Assembly: GCA_029339195.1 (NCBI GenBank)
Contig: JAPTJF010000505.1
Coordinates: forward strand, 1-43,226
From: Micractinium sp. NFX-FRZ
Lineage: Eukaryota; Chlorophyta; Trebouxiophyceae; Chlorellales; Chlorellaceae
DNA: 43,226 nt
Direction: 5' to 3'
How positions within the stretch are numbered: the first letter of the stretch is position 1; every line of letters starts with the position of its first letter. The notes beneath the pieces are model-generated. The model saw only the letters and a program-made list of their open reading frames with translations, was not told the origin of the DNA and ran no database searches. The translations under genes were made by a program, and so were the position numbers. Positions 32,925 to 41,845 of this stretch are shown here, in pieces.

Positions 32925-33645
32925 AGACTGCATACCCTGTGCTCCTCGCTTGCCTTGCCCCACCGCCTTTAAACACTCCAGCTGGCAGCATCCCATCCAC
33001 TGCTTCCTTGCACACATGCTCAAACCAGCTCTGCACTCGGATGTGTTTGCTGCGCTCAGCACTGCGACTCTACACCAGCACTGCAATGCCAGTGGCCCTT
33101 CGTTCAGTGCGCTTCTCTCATCTGCAGCTGAGCGGCCACGCTGAGTGTTCTCACATGTGAAACGAGCAGAATGCAAGGCACTATGGGTCAGTTGTGAGCA
33201 GATGCTGACAGATGCTGACAGAGCAAGCTGGCCAACTCTGCTTGAGCCGCTCCCCAAGGCTCCCCAGCAGCCTGCTGGCCAACCTGGCAAGGCTGCCCAG
33301 GCGTGTGCCCGCTTTGGCAGCGACCCATCGCGGGCCCAGCCAGAGCTCGATGCGGGCGCCCTGCAGTGCAGAGGGGCACGGGGGCAGGGGCCGCCCTGCT
33401 GAGCTGGGCATGCCGCAAGGAGCATGAAACAGCCACAGCACAGGGCCTGGTGGTAGCTGCAGAGCATGTTAGAACCAACCGGCACCCAGCTGACATGCAA
33501 GCGCTGAGCTGAGCAGTGCGCGCCCAACCAGCGCCCGTGCCCGACACTGGGAGGCGAGCCGGCGCTCACCATGGAGTCGTCTACTGAACCTGCATGCAGA
33601 GAGCAAGAAGGGCATCAGAACTTGACAACGCTGCAGGCTCGCCAA

Positions 33646-33810
33646 GCGGCAGAACCAGCTGCGGGCAGCGCGGAGCGCAGCGAGGCTGCGCAAGCACAGA
33701 GCGGCAGAACCACCTGCGGGCAGCGCAGAGCGCAACGAGGCTGCACAAGCACAGAGCGGCAGAACCAGCTGCGGGAAGAGCACAGCGCAACAAGGCTGCA
33801 AAAGCGCAAA
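33646..33810. repeat. 55-bp tandem repeat, three copies
   Basis: Three 55-bp units starting GCGGCAGAACC follow each other with 80-90% identity. Copy 2 of the segmental duplication has two such units at about 40494-40600. As 55 is not a multiple of three, the repeat cannot encode a periodic peptide. It lies past the coiled-coil gene's second exon. Confidence 0.9.
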
Positions 33811-33859
33811 GCAGAGACACGCAGCCGAGCACAGCGCTGCCTTGCAACGTGGTCCTCAC

Positions 33860-34474
33860 CCTGGGGCTGCAGCGCCGCCAGCTGCATCCGCATTGCTTCC
33901 AGCTGGCGCTCCAGCTCCTGCACTCTGATGCTGTTAGGAAGCTCCTTCAGTTGCTCAGCGACCAGCAGTTGGTGGCTGCTGCGTGCCTTTGCCTCCCATG
34001 ATGCCGCCCGCGCCTGCAGCTCGTCCTTCTCTACCTCCAGCTGCATGTTGCGCTCCTGCAGCTGCGCATACTCTGCCCGCAGGCGCTGGTTCTCTGCCTG
34101 CAGCTGCTGGTTCTCCGCCATCTTTTTGTGACTGCAGCAGTGAGGAAGCGTGAGGCTTGGTGGGACAGCCAGCAGGAAGTCAAGACCACACCCAAAGTGA
34201 CGGCAGAAGGCTGCAGCGGTGCTCCTCCCTCGACCCTGCACAAGCCCTGCCTCCAGCACCTGCGCTGCGGGGCGCAGCTGGGTCCTGGCAGCCCCGCCAC
34301 CCTGAAGCCTGGGACAGCCCCACCGCAACGCACGGGCGCCCCGCTTCTCGACTCTCACCGTCTGCGTCGCCTTTGTGGAACCGCGGTGCCGGGTTGCTGC
34401 TCGGGGGCCGGCAGCTCTGTTGCGGAGTCCTCTGGCAGGGACTCAAGTGAGTGTGAGGGCCGGCGGGGCGCCAT
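33860..34474 (-). CDS. Basic coiled-coil protein, possibly bZIP-like (copy 1, 3' end unresolved)
   Basis: Two exons are clear: 34359-34474 and 33860-34131, joined in phase. Exon 1 encodes MAPRRPSHSLESLPEDS and ends in an arginine cluster formed across the junction (QRRRRRHKKMAENQQ). Exon 2 encodes a long heptad-like coil rich in Gln, Glu and Leu (LQAENQRLRAEYAQLQ, then VQELERQLEAMRMQLAALQ) ending at a GTGAGG donor. A basic patch directly before a coil suggests a bZIP-type DNA-binding protein, but the Asn-x7-Arg signature is not clear, so a structural coil is equally possible. The exons after 33860 could not be resolved because of the 55-bp repeats. The gene opposes the RING-CH relic, as in copy 2. 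Confidence 0.55.
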
Positions 34475-34842
34475 CTGCATATCTTGCATTTGGGAAGAGG
34501 ATATGAGGGGATGCGGCGTCCTTCTCACTGCCTACTCACCACCTTCCGGCCGTCAGAGCATGGCAAGGAACAGAGCCCACAAGTCGAGCCCGGCTGGCAA
34601 CATGGAGCTCCGCTTGATTTGCTTGATGTTTTGCATCTGCATGCTTGGTACACATGCACACTTACCCTGTCTGTAACCCTCCAGTCAGCAGCTTTCAGGA
34701 ATGGGTCGGGTGGGCGGGAACATGCCATGATGCCTGCATACCTACGCGGGGGCTGTAGTCAGAACAAGCAACAGGATCTTGAAGAATCGTACATCGCTTC
34801 ATTCACTGGTCCCTGGATGCATATGAAGCACAAGGGGGCGCA

Positions 34843-35196
34843 CCTGGCCACGCACAGGGCGCCATGTGGCATTGCCCCCCGCTGCCTGGCGGCGGTGCCA
34901 ACCCTCCTGTTGGAGAGCCCACGGGCGCCTCGACACCCTTTTCACACTCTCTGGGCTTTACCTGCGATCTTAATGCAGGTGGAGTGCACCGAGTCCGAGC
35001 ATTTCTTGCCCAGGGGTCCGGTTCAGTACCGGCGCTCAACAACCACCTTGCTCGCCACTTTCAGGGTTTGTGGGTCGATATCAGATATTGGCAGTAATGT
35101 CGAGCTTGTCCCAACCCACGCGCGTGGCCTGTCCCGCCTCCCGGACGGCCCGGGGGTGTTCAGCAGGGTTGGCTGCTCAACACGGGGGCCGCGCAG
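34843..35196. other. Spacer right of duplication copy 1
   Basis: No gene, RNA or repeat recognised. The frame open on the plus strand runs on from the duplicated block without family features. Confidence 0.4.
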
Positions 35197-37569
35197 ATGC
35201 TGCTGACCACGCTGCTAGTCGCACTGACGGCGGCCTTGGCGCTGGGTAGTGCCGCCGCCACTGCAGGCGGGGCGAGGGTGTCGCCGTCGCCGTCGCTGGC
35301 AGAAGCGGGTGAGCGGGCGGCGCGAGCAAGCTTGCCTGGCAGGTTCAATACGAATGCAGGCATCAGAACCCAGCAACCACTTGATAGCTTGGACGAACAG
35401 CTGTCAGACCCCGGCAAAACTGGCAGGGGAAGGAGACAGGGGAAGGGGGCTGCACATGCTTGCACAGCCGAGGCCTGCACATGCCAGCCGGCTTTAAGCG
35501 AGAGAACCGATTTAAAGGAATACAGAGGAGCATCCCTCACTCCTTGCTGATTGCGAATTCGTCATCCCGAGCCGAGTGCTTGCTGACGGAGCCACCGCCG
35601 CCACCACCCTGGCGCACCGCCTCGTTGCCCTCGCTGCCTACCAGGCCCGTGCTGTCGCTCTCTGGCCTCCCACCACTGCTCAGCGCATACTCGTCATCCG
35701 CAGTCCCGCTGGGAGCAGCGCTCGCTGCCTCGCCAGGCCCAGCAAACCTGGCCCCGCCGGCGCCGCTGCCCTTGGGGGTGCCGCCGATGTCCTCCCCGCT
35801 GCCTCGCCAGGCCCAGCAAACCTGGCCCCGCCGCCGCTTTCGTCGGCAGCCGACTGCACCATGACGCCCGCCCAGTCGCCTACAGAGCACGTGGTGACTG
35901 CACCAGGGCGCTCAGCACAGGGCGTGGTGTGCCAGTAGTCTAAGGCAGCACAGCATGTGTGGGCTTCGCAGAGAGGCAGACGCCTGTGGGGGGGGGGCGT
36001 AACGCCGGTGCCGCCTGCCCTAAAAAATGCTCCCCTAACCCCCCCCTCCCATAGCTGGCCTCTACCCCAACCGCCCACATGCCATGGGGGGCAGTGCCCC
36101 CCAAGCAATGAAAACCAGTTACCGCCAGCTTCCCGTCCGGCAGGAGGAGGGGGCACCGCAAGTACGGCACTACGGCACCAGGCACTACAACACCAGGATC
36201 CCCAGCCAGCAGCCCCACCTGCACCTGCGGGCCTGCCCTGCACCGCGGCACCAGCATCCACAGCCAGCAGCCCCACCTGCGCTTGCAGCCTCCCCATGCG
36301 GCCGCAGACCTTCCAGACTCACCGACACACCATAACATGTGTCCCGCTGCCCTTCCTCCTGCACCTGCCCTCCCACCCTGCAGGGCATGAACCAGTGGCG
36401 CGTGCTCTTACCGGTGGTGGCGTGGCTGGCAGAGCCGCCCATCCCCGGCACGCCCGCACCCTGCAGCACGTGCTCGATGTAGGTCGACTCCGGGCCTGGG
36501 CAGGGAAGGGGGCGGGGACAGCTGTTGAGGGCTGGTTGCAGGTCCTTGCATGTTCATCATCATCATCATTACATATCAAGTCCACGGAGCCAGCAGGACT
36601 CGTGAGACAGGGGAAGGGGGAGGTTGAACCCGAGGGGGTTGGGGAGCAGCATGTTGCATCTGCATCCCTCCGGCGGGAGTTGCTAACAACTGCCGCGCAC
36701 TGCCTCTTGTCGCGCCCGAGCATGGTGTGTGCTTTGGCCTTGCGCTGACAAGGTTTGTGCGCATCCTTCGTTTCTGTTGGGTGCGGGGATGGCAAGGACC
36801 CAGTGGCGGCGCCTGCTGCGCCTCCAAGGCGGATTCGCCAGAAAGCTGTGTGAGTGAGACGTCAAACTAAACATTTGTTTGAGAAGAGGGCCGGGGTGAG
36901 GATGGAGAGGGCGTGTTACCGGTGAGTTGGTGGGCGCGGTATGTGGAATGCGCGCATGCGCACAGCTGTGCGGCGCCTGCTGAGCGCCCTGCATTCCTAC
37001 GGCTCGCTCGTCTGCCCATCAACACAGTCGGAGAGGAACTATGCACATATCAAGCGTTGCTGCTGCAGGGTGCGCTGGGCGAGGCGGCCGCGGGTGGCGC
37101 TGTGAGCGAGGCGGTGGGTGCCGCTTCCGAGGCAGCGCACAGAATCGTGGGCAAGGCAGCCTCTGCTGCCAGGGGCGCCATGGAGGCCGCCACTCATGCA
37201 GGTGTGGGCAGGGGAATAGTTCTGCGTTACAGAACGTGTTGGCCAAGCAGGCTGCCGTGTGACATCCTGGGGGAAGCAGGGGGCCCTGCCGCCCTCCACC
37301 TGCCGCCAGCGCCCTGCAGCGCCCAGCCCCTCAGCAGCCCTGCGCTCCGCCTTTTGCCGCCTCGCCTTCCAACGCTGCCAGCCTGCGTTGCTGCACCTTT
37401 GAATTCGACCCTGCATGCCTCATGCCTCCCCCCGCCTCATGCCTCGTGCACACATGCAGTCACACCCGGCAACGAGGAGCGTGCTGAGGGTGCGGGCAAC
37501 GTGGCGGCGCGAGGCCTGGCGCCCGGCACCAGCGGGCATGCCATGGGCGGTTGGCCCCGCTGGAATTGA
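35197..37569 (+). CDS. Candidate small secreted Ala-rich protein (three exons)
   Basis: Three exons fit in phase to 131 residues: 35197-35308, 37028-37201, 37460-37569. Exon 1 is a convincing signal peptide (MLLTTLLVALTAALALGSAA). Exon 2 encodes an Ala/Gly/Glu-rich amphipathic stretch (GAVSEAVGAASEAAHRIVGK) recalling LEA-type or apolipoprotein-like helices. Exon 3 ends GHAMGGWPRWN. All introns are phase 1. The weakness is the 1.7-kb first intron, which would enclose the opposite-strand exons at 35537-36495. Exon 1 alone also sits in a 117-residue open frame, and the exon 2-3 region is open from 36913, so two separate genes are possible. No function is assigned. Confidence 0.35.
35537..36495 (-). 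CDS. C-terminal part of an unrecognised Gly/Ser/Glu-rich protein
   Basis: Exon 36412-36495 has clean splice sites (CAG acceptor, GTAAGA donor) and encodes ESTYIEHVLQGAGVPGMGG. It joins in phase to an exon starting at 35897 (TTCSVGDWAGVMVQSAADES) and ending in SARDDEFAISKE with a stop at 35537. The last exon holds a 33-bp direct repeat (35727-35759 and 35801-35833) in two different frames. The frame is continuous only if the 74 bp between the repeats (35748-35821) is spliced as a GT-AG intron; unspliced reading ends at about 35680. Upstream exons were not found, so the N-terminus is missing. The family is unknown; the Gly/Ser/Asp-rich tail looks disordered. Confidence 0.5.
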
Positions 37570-38281
37570 GTTTGTGGGGGAAAGGGGCGGTGAGGGTGGC
37601 GACTGGCAGCCGGCGGGGGCGGCCCTTGACTCTGCAGCTGCGCTGCTTGGTGACAGCCGCCAGCGGGACACAAGGGCCGTCGACAGGGCGCAGGCTATGA
37701 TCATTGCCGACCATGCCATTGTGGCATGCCTATGATCCACTTGGGTGTCCTCACGTGCCGTTTTTGGTGCATTTCTGCTCGCTTGCTGGCCATCCAGCCT
37801 TCGCCCCCGCCCCTGTGTGCACCCCACGCTGCGCTGCGCAGGAAGGAGGCTGACGACGCCATGCAGGGCGGGGCGCCCGAGCCAGGCATTGTTCTGGAGT
37901 AGTGAGACAGGTTTCTGGAAAGTCTGGCCCCCACACCCATCCTGAGCGAGTGGCTGGCGGCGTGAGAAGGCGGGACGCTGGCAAGCACGCGCACGATGCA
38001 CTTGCCAGATGCAACCGCCGCGTCCCGGCGGGCTCGCTGTGCTTGGTTGACTGTTTGCGTGTAAGTTTGTGAATCACACGTTGCATGCCTGCCCTGTCCC
38101 GTGACCATTTCAATGTAACTGGCGATATGTGATAACAGATCCCACTGCAGTAGAACAGTCTTGCATAGGCAAGCCACTCCAGCGCCCGGGGTGCCTGCCG
38201 GCCGGCCTGTCACCCTAGCACCGCCCTAGCACGCTCAGCAGGCTTGCAGAAACGGAGGTCGCAGCGCAATAATGCAGCTGT
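37570..38281. other. Spacer left of duplication copy 2
   Basis: No gene supported. The plus-strand frame to 37735 and minus-strand frames here lack motifs and splice support. A TGTAA at 38060-38064 could serve the small gene ending at 37569 but is 490 bp away. Confidence 0.4.
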
Positions 38282-38339
38282 GATCAGCGTCTTACACAAG
38301 TTCCAGGGCTAGTGCAGCCTGCTCTGGGGTTCCGGGAAA

Positions 38340-39562
38340 ATGGACGGAGCGGCCGGCGAGCAGCGCCACTGCAGGATATGCCTGGACAGCCCGCGGGGTC
38401 TGGCGGATGCTCCGATCTCGCCCTGCGGCTGCGCCGCCACTACAGGCTTCACGCACGTGAGGTGAGGTGCCACCGCCTTGCTGCCGCCACCTCCAGCAGT
38501 GCGCTGCTCTCACTCCTGCAGGCGCGTGCTGCCTGGTACCCAGCTTCCCTCAAATGAAGAGGCCCACACCTGTTCTGTGTTTCCATGAACAGTGGCAGCT
38601 GCATTCACTTGCTGTGCTGTCGCCCCCGCTGTCACTCGCCGCCCCACCTCTGCCTGCCTCTCCCTTCGCCCTGCTTCACCCTGCACCTGCAGCTGCCTGC
38701 ACGCGTGGCAGCTGCAGAAGATGAACACGTTCCGTGACGCTGGCAGCTGTGAGGTGTGCGGGCAGCCTTACCGCGTGCCAGCGGGGGCCGCTGCAGCGTG
38801 GGCAGCCACGCCTGACGGCGCCGCAGCCGCACGCCAGCTGCACCTGCTGCAGCTCTGGCAGCAGCTGCGCCCGGCATTGGTGCAGGCAGCCCGGGCTGCG
38901 CTCTGGGCAGTCAAGGCAGCCATCACGGCCCGCCAGTGGTTGTTCAGGCTTAGCGGTGCCTGTCTGCCTGGATGCGGCTGGAGCAGTGGATGCTGCTGAG
39001 GTGCCCGCAGCAGCCAGCTGGCATGCTGCCGTCCATGCTGGAGTGCCCGCTCCCCTTCCTGGACGTGGCGGCACGCAGCCTCCTGCTGCAGCTGCTGCTC
39101 AACAAGCGCCAGGCGGGCGGCCTGGTACTGCTGGCAGGCAAACGGTGGCGAGGTGAGGCGTGGATGGCAGTGGCTTGCGCTGCAGTGGGCTGCGCAGCGG
39201 CGTTGCAGTGGTTCAGCGCCCGTGCTGGCGGGGTGCAGCGGGGCATGCCGGGAGCTCCTGGCCGGCAGCCGCCCGCTGCAGAAGCAGCAGATGTGCTGGC
39301 ACGGCTGCTCACCCTCACGGCTGCCTTCTCCGCCACACGCATCCCTGCCATGTGCCTCATGCTCTTCCGCCCGCTGGCACCCAGCGCACTGCATGAGGTG
39401 GCACGAACCGGCCACGCCCTGCTACTGCACTGGCGGACCAGCGCAGAGCTGGAGGGCAAGTGGGGCGGGACATGTGCTTGCCATTGTTCCAGGCGCGCCC
39501 TGCAGCGCTGGCCGCCCTGCATGCCGTGCTGTGCGGAGCAGGAGGGGCGGCTGCAGCCTCGT
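38340..39562 (+). CDS. RING-CH (MARCH-type) membrane E3 ubiquitin ligase-like gene, frame-broken
   Basis: Exon 1 (38340-38461) and exon 2 (from 38693) join in phase and complete a C4HC3 RING-CH finger: CRICLDSP, SPCGC, then across the junction THVSCLHAW, and CEVCGQPY. The H-x2-C-L-x2-W core is formed exactly by the splice, which strongly supports the model. Members of the family are E3 ubiquitin ligases, usually membrane-bound. The zinc finger is followed by LRPALVQAARAALWAVK and then a stop at 38999, while the evident continuation runs in another frame from about 38960 (MLLRCPQQPAG, hydrophobic AWMAVACAAVGCAAALQW, ATRIPAMCLMLF). A second break, a 10-bp deletion relative to copy 1, occurs near 39460, after which GRDMCLPLFQARPAAL ends at a stop at 39562. 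The locus may be a pseudogene or carry assembly errors; no intron fixes the first break. Confidence 0.7.
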
Positions 39563-39654
39563 AGGCAGCGCGACCAGTGGTACAAGGGCCAGGGTTTGAA
39601 GCCGCCCTGCAGCAGAAGCCCAGTTCCTGCTCTGTGCCTCCCTACTCTTGCCTT

Positions 39655-39659
39655 TGTAA
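39655..39659 (+). promoter_or_regulatory. TGTAA polyadenylation signal of the RING-CH gene
   Basis: TGTAA lies 93 bp after the stop at 39562. The equivalent position of copy 1 reads TGTGA, so the signal is lost in the more decayed copy. This supports the gene's end point. Confidence 0.55.
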
Positions 39660-40291
39660 AGACTGCATGCCCTCTGCTCCTCACTTGTCTTGCCCCACCG
39701 ACGTTCCACAGCTGGCAGCATCCCAGCTGGCAGCATCCCATCCACCGCTTCCTTGCACACTTGCTCGCACCAGCCTGCTCACACCAGCCTGCTCACACCA
39801 GCTCTGCACTCGGATGTGTTTGCTGCGCTCTGCACAGTGACTCAGCACCAGTACTGCACTGCCAGCACCAGCACTGCACTGCCAGCGCCCTTCATTCAGT
39901 GCGCTTCTCTCATTTGAGCTGAATGGGCACGGGAGTGTTCTCACATGTGTAAAGCACGGAATGCAAGGCAGTGCGGGGCAGTTGTGAGCAGATGCTGACA
40001 GATGGACAGCTTCTGCTTGAACCGCTCCCCCAAGGCTCCCCAGCAGCCAGCTGCCCAGCCTGGCAAGGCTGCCCAGGCGTGTGGCCGCTTAGGCTGCGAC
40101 CCACCGCGGGCCCAGCCAGAGCTTGTGCGGGCGCCCTGCAGTGCAGAGGGGCAGCGGGCCAGGTTGCGGCCTGCTGAGCTGGGCATGGCGCAAGGAGCAT
40201 GAACAAGCCACAGAACAAGGCCCGGTGTAGCGGCAGAGCATGTGGAACCAACCGGCACCCAACCAGCATGCCCGTGTTGAGCTGAGCAGTG

Positions 40292-40484
40292 CGCGCCCAA
40301 CCAGCATCCGCGCCCAACAGAGGGCGGCGAGCCGGCGCTCGCCATTGAAACGTCTCCAGAGCCTGCATGCCAACAGGAAGAAGGAAGATGCCCTTCTTGC
40401 TGTTGGCATGCAGGCTCTGGAGACGCTTCAATGGCGAGCGCCGGCTCGCCGCCCTCTGTTGGGCGCGGAGGCTGGTTGGGCGCG
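40292..40484. repeat. Long palindrome with 85-bp arms
   Basis: The arms 40292-40376 and 40400-40484 are reverse complements with about two mismatches around a 23-nt loop; even the loop ends pair (GAAGAAGG against CCTTCTTG). It is absent from copy 1, where the region (33500-33610) is single and diverged. Confidence 0.95.
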
Positions 40485-40700
40485 GAGGCTGCTGCAGAAC
40501 CAGCTGCGGGCAGCGCACAGCGCCACGCCGTTGCACAACGCAAAGCGGCAGAACCAGCTGCGGGCAGCGCAGAGCGCAGCGAGGCTGCGCAAGCAAAAAG
40601 CAGAGACGCACAGCTGAGCACAGCCCCGACTTGCAATGCGGTCCTCACCCTGGGGCTGCGCCGCCGCCAGCTGCAGCTGCATCTCCTTCAGCTGCTGCTC

Positions 40701-40921
40701 CAGTTCCCGCACCTTGCTTGTCTTACCAATAAACTTCAGCCGCTCAGCGTCAGCCGCTCAGCGAGCAGCTCAGAGACCAACTGATCGTGGCGGCCGGTTG
40801 CCTGCGCCCCCCATGATGCCGGGGGCGGGGGCGGCATCATGGAAGCCACGATCAGTTGGTCTCTGAGCTGCTCGCTGAGCGGCTGAAGTTTATTGATAGG
40901 ACAGGCAAGGTGCGGGAATTG
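40701..40921. repeat. Fold-back duplication with arms of about 90-120 bp
   Basis: The left arm 40701-40820 and right arm 40833-40921 are inverted copies of the coiled-coil exon. The left arm additionally has a 14-bp tandem duplication (TCAGCCGCTCAGCG) and about 20 extra bases near the centre. The duplicated exon bases encode LLAERLKFI on the minus strand. Confidence 0.95.
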
Positions 40922-41433
40922 CAGCGCCTGCTTCTCCGCCTGCAGCGCCTGCTTCTTCATCTCCAGCTGGCGCACCGTACTGGCCATCTGCGCCTGCACC
41001 TGCACGCTGTCCTCGCGCAGCTGCCAGTTCTCATCCCGCAACAGCTGGATCTGGGCCTGAGACTGCTGGTTGTCCGCCATATGTTTTTGACTGCAGCAGT
41101 GAGGAAGCGTGAAGCTTGGTGGGACAGCCAGCAGGAAGTCAAAGACCACACCCAAAGTGACGGCAGAAAGCTGCAGCGGTGCTCCTCCCTCGGCCGTGCA
41201 CAAGGCCCGCCTCCAGCACCTGCGCTGCGGGCGCAGCTGGGTCCTGGCAGCCCCGCCACCCTGAAGCCTGGGACAGCCCCACCGCAACACACGGGCGCCC
41301 CGCTTCTCGACTCTCACCGTCTGCGTCGCCTTTGTGGAACCGCGGTGCCGGGTTGCTGCTCGGGGGCCGGCAGCTCTGTTGCGGAGTCCTCTGGCAGGGA
41401 CTCAAGTGAGTGTGAGGGCCGGCGGGGCGCCAT
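40736..41433 (-). pseudogene. Coiled-coil/bZIP-like gene, copy 2, disrupted by the fold-back
   Basis: Exon 1 (41318-41433) is nearly identical to that of copy 1 and keeps its donor. Exon 2 starts at 41090 with QKHMADNQQ and continues as a coil (DENWQLREDSVQVQAQ, MKKQALQAEKQALQ). It then enters the inverted arm, which reads through antisense exon sequence (FPHLACPINK), crosses the centre, and resumes at LVSELLAERL. There a 14-bp tandem duplication shifts frame into a stop at 40736. Left of it the former exon end is still recognisable (VRELEQQLKEMQLQLAA followed by a GTGAGG donor at about 40648), parallel to copy 1. The coil sequences of the two copies differ far more than their flanking exon 1 and intron. 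Confidence 0.65.
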
Positions 41434-41845
41434 CTGCATATCTTGCATTTGGGAAGAGGATATGAGGGGATGCGGCGTCCTTCTCACTGCCTACTCACCA
41501 CCTTCGAAGGTGGGAATTCCGGCCGTCGCGACAGGTCAGGGCATGGCAAGGAACAGAGCCCACAAGTCAGCCCGGTTGGCAACATGGAGCTCCGCTTGAT
41601 TTGCTTGATGTTTTGCATCTGTCTGCTTGGCCCACATCTGCCTGCTTGGCCCACATGCACACCAGGTACCCTGTCTGTAACCCTCCAGTCAGCAGCTTTC
41701 AGGAGTTGGGGCGGGAACATGCCATGTTGGCGTGTTGCGCCTGCCTAATGACCGGGGCTGTAGTCAGAAGCAGCCGGTTCTCGAAAAACAATAAATCACT
41801 TCATTCACTGGTCCCTGGATGCATATGAAGCACAAGGGGGGACAT

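Larger units (their letters stand above)
32104..34842. repeat. Segmental duplication, copy 1
   Basis: This block matches 38282-41846 in the same orientation. Identity is very high over 32235-32820 (matching 38875-39460) and over the coiled-coil gene's first exon and intron, and lower elsewhere. The left edge falls at GATCGGCGTCTTAC, the right edge at the shared CTGGATGCATATGAAGCACA. Copy 1 is shorter because it lacks about 465 bp of the RING-CH gene and both palindromes of copy 2. Confidence 0.9.

Noticed and set aside
40292..40484. Hairpin as a transcription terminator or miniature inverted-repeat transposon.
   Set aside because: There is no U-tract or prokaryotic context, the arms are made of local sequence, and no target-site duplication is seen.
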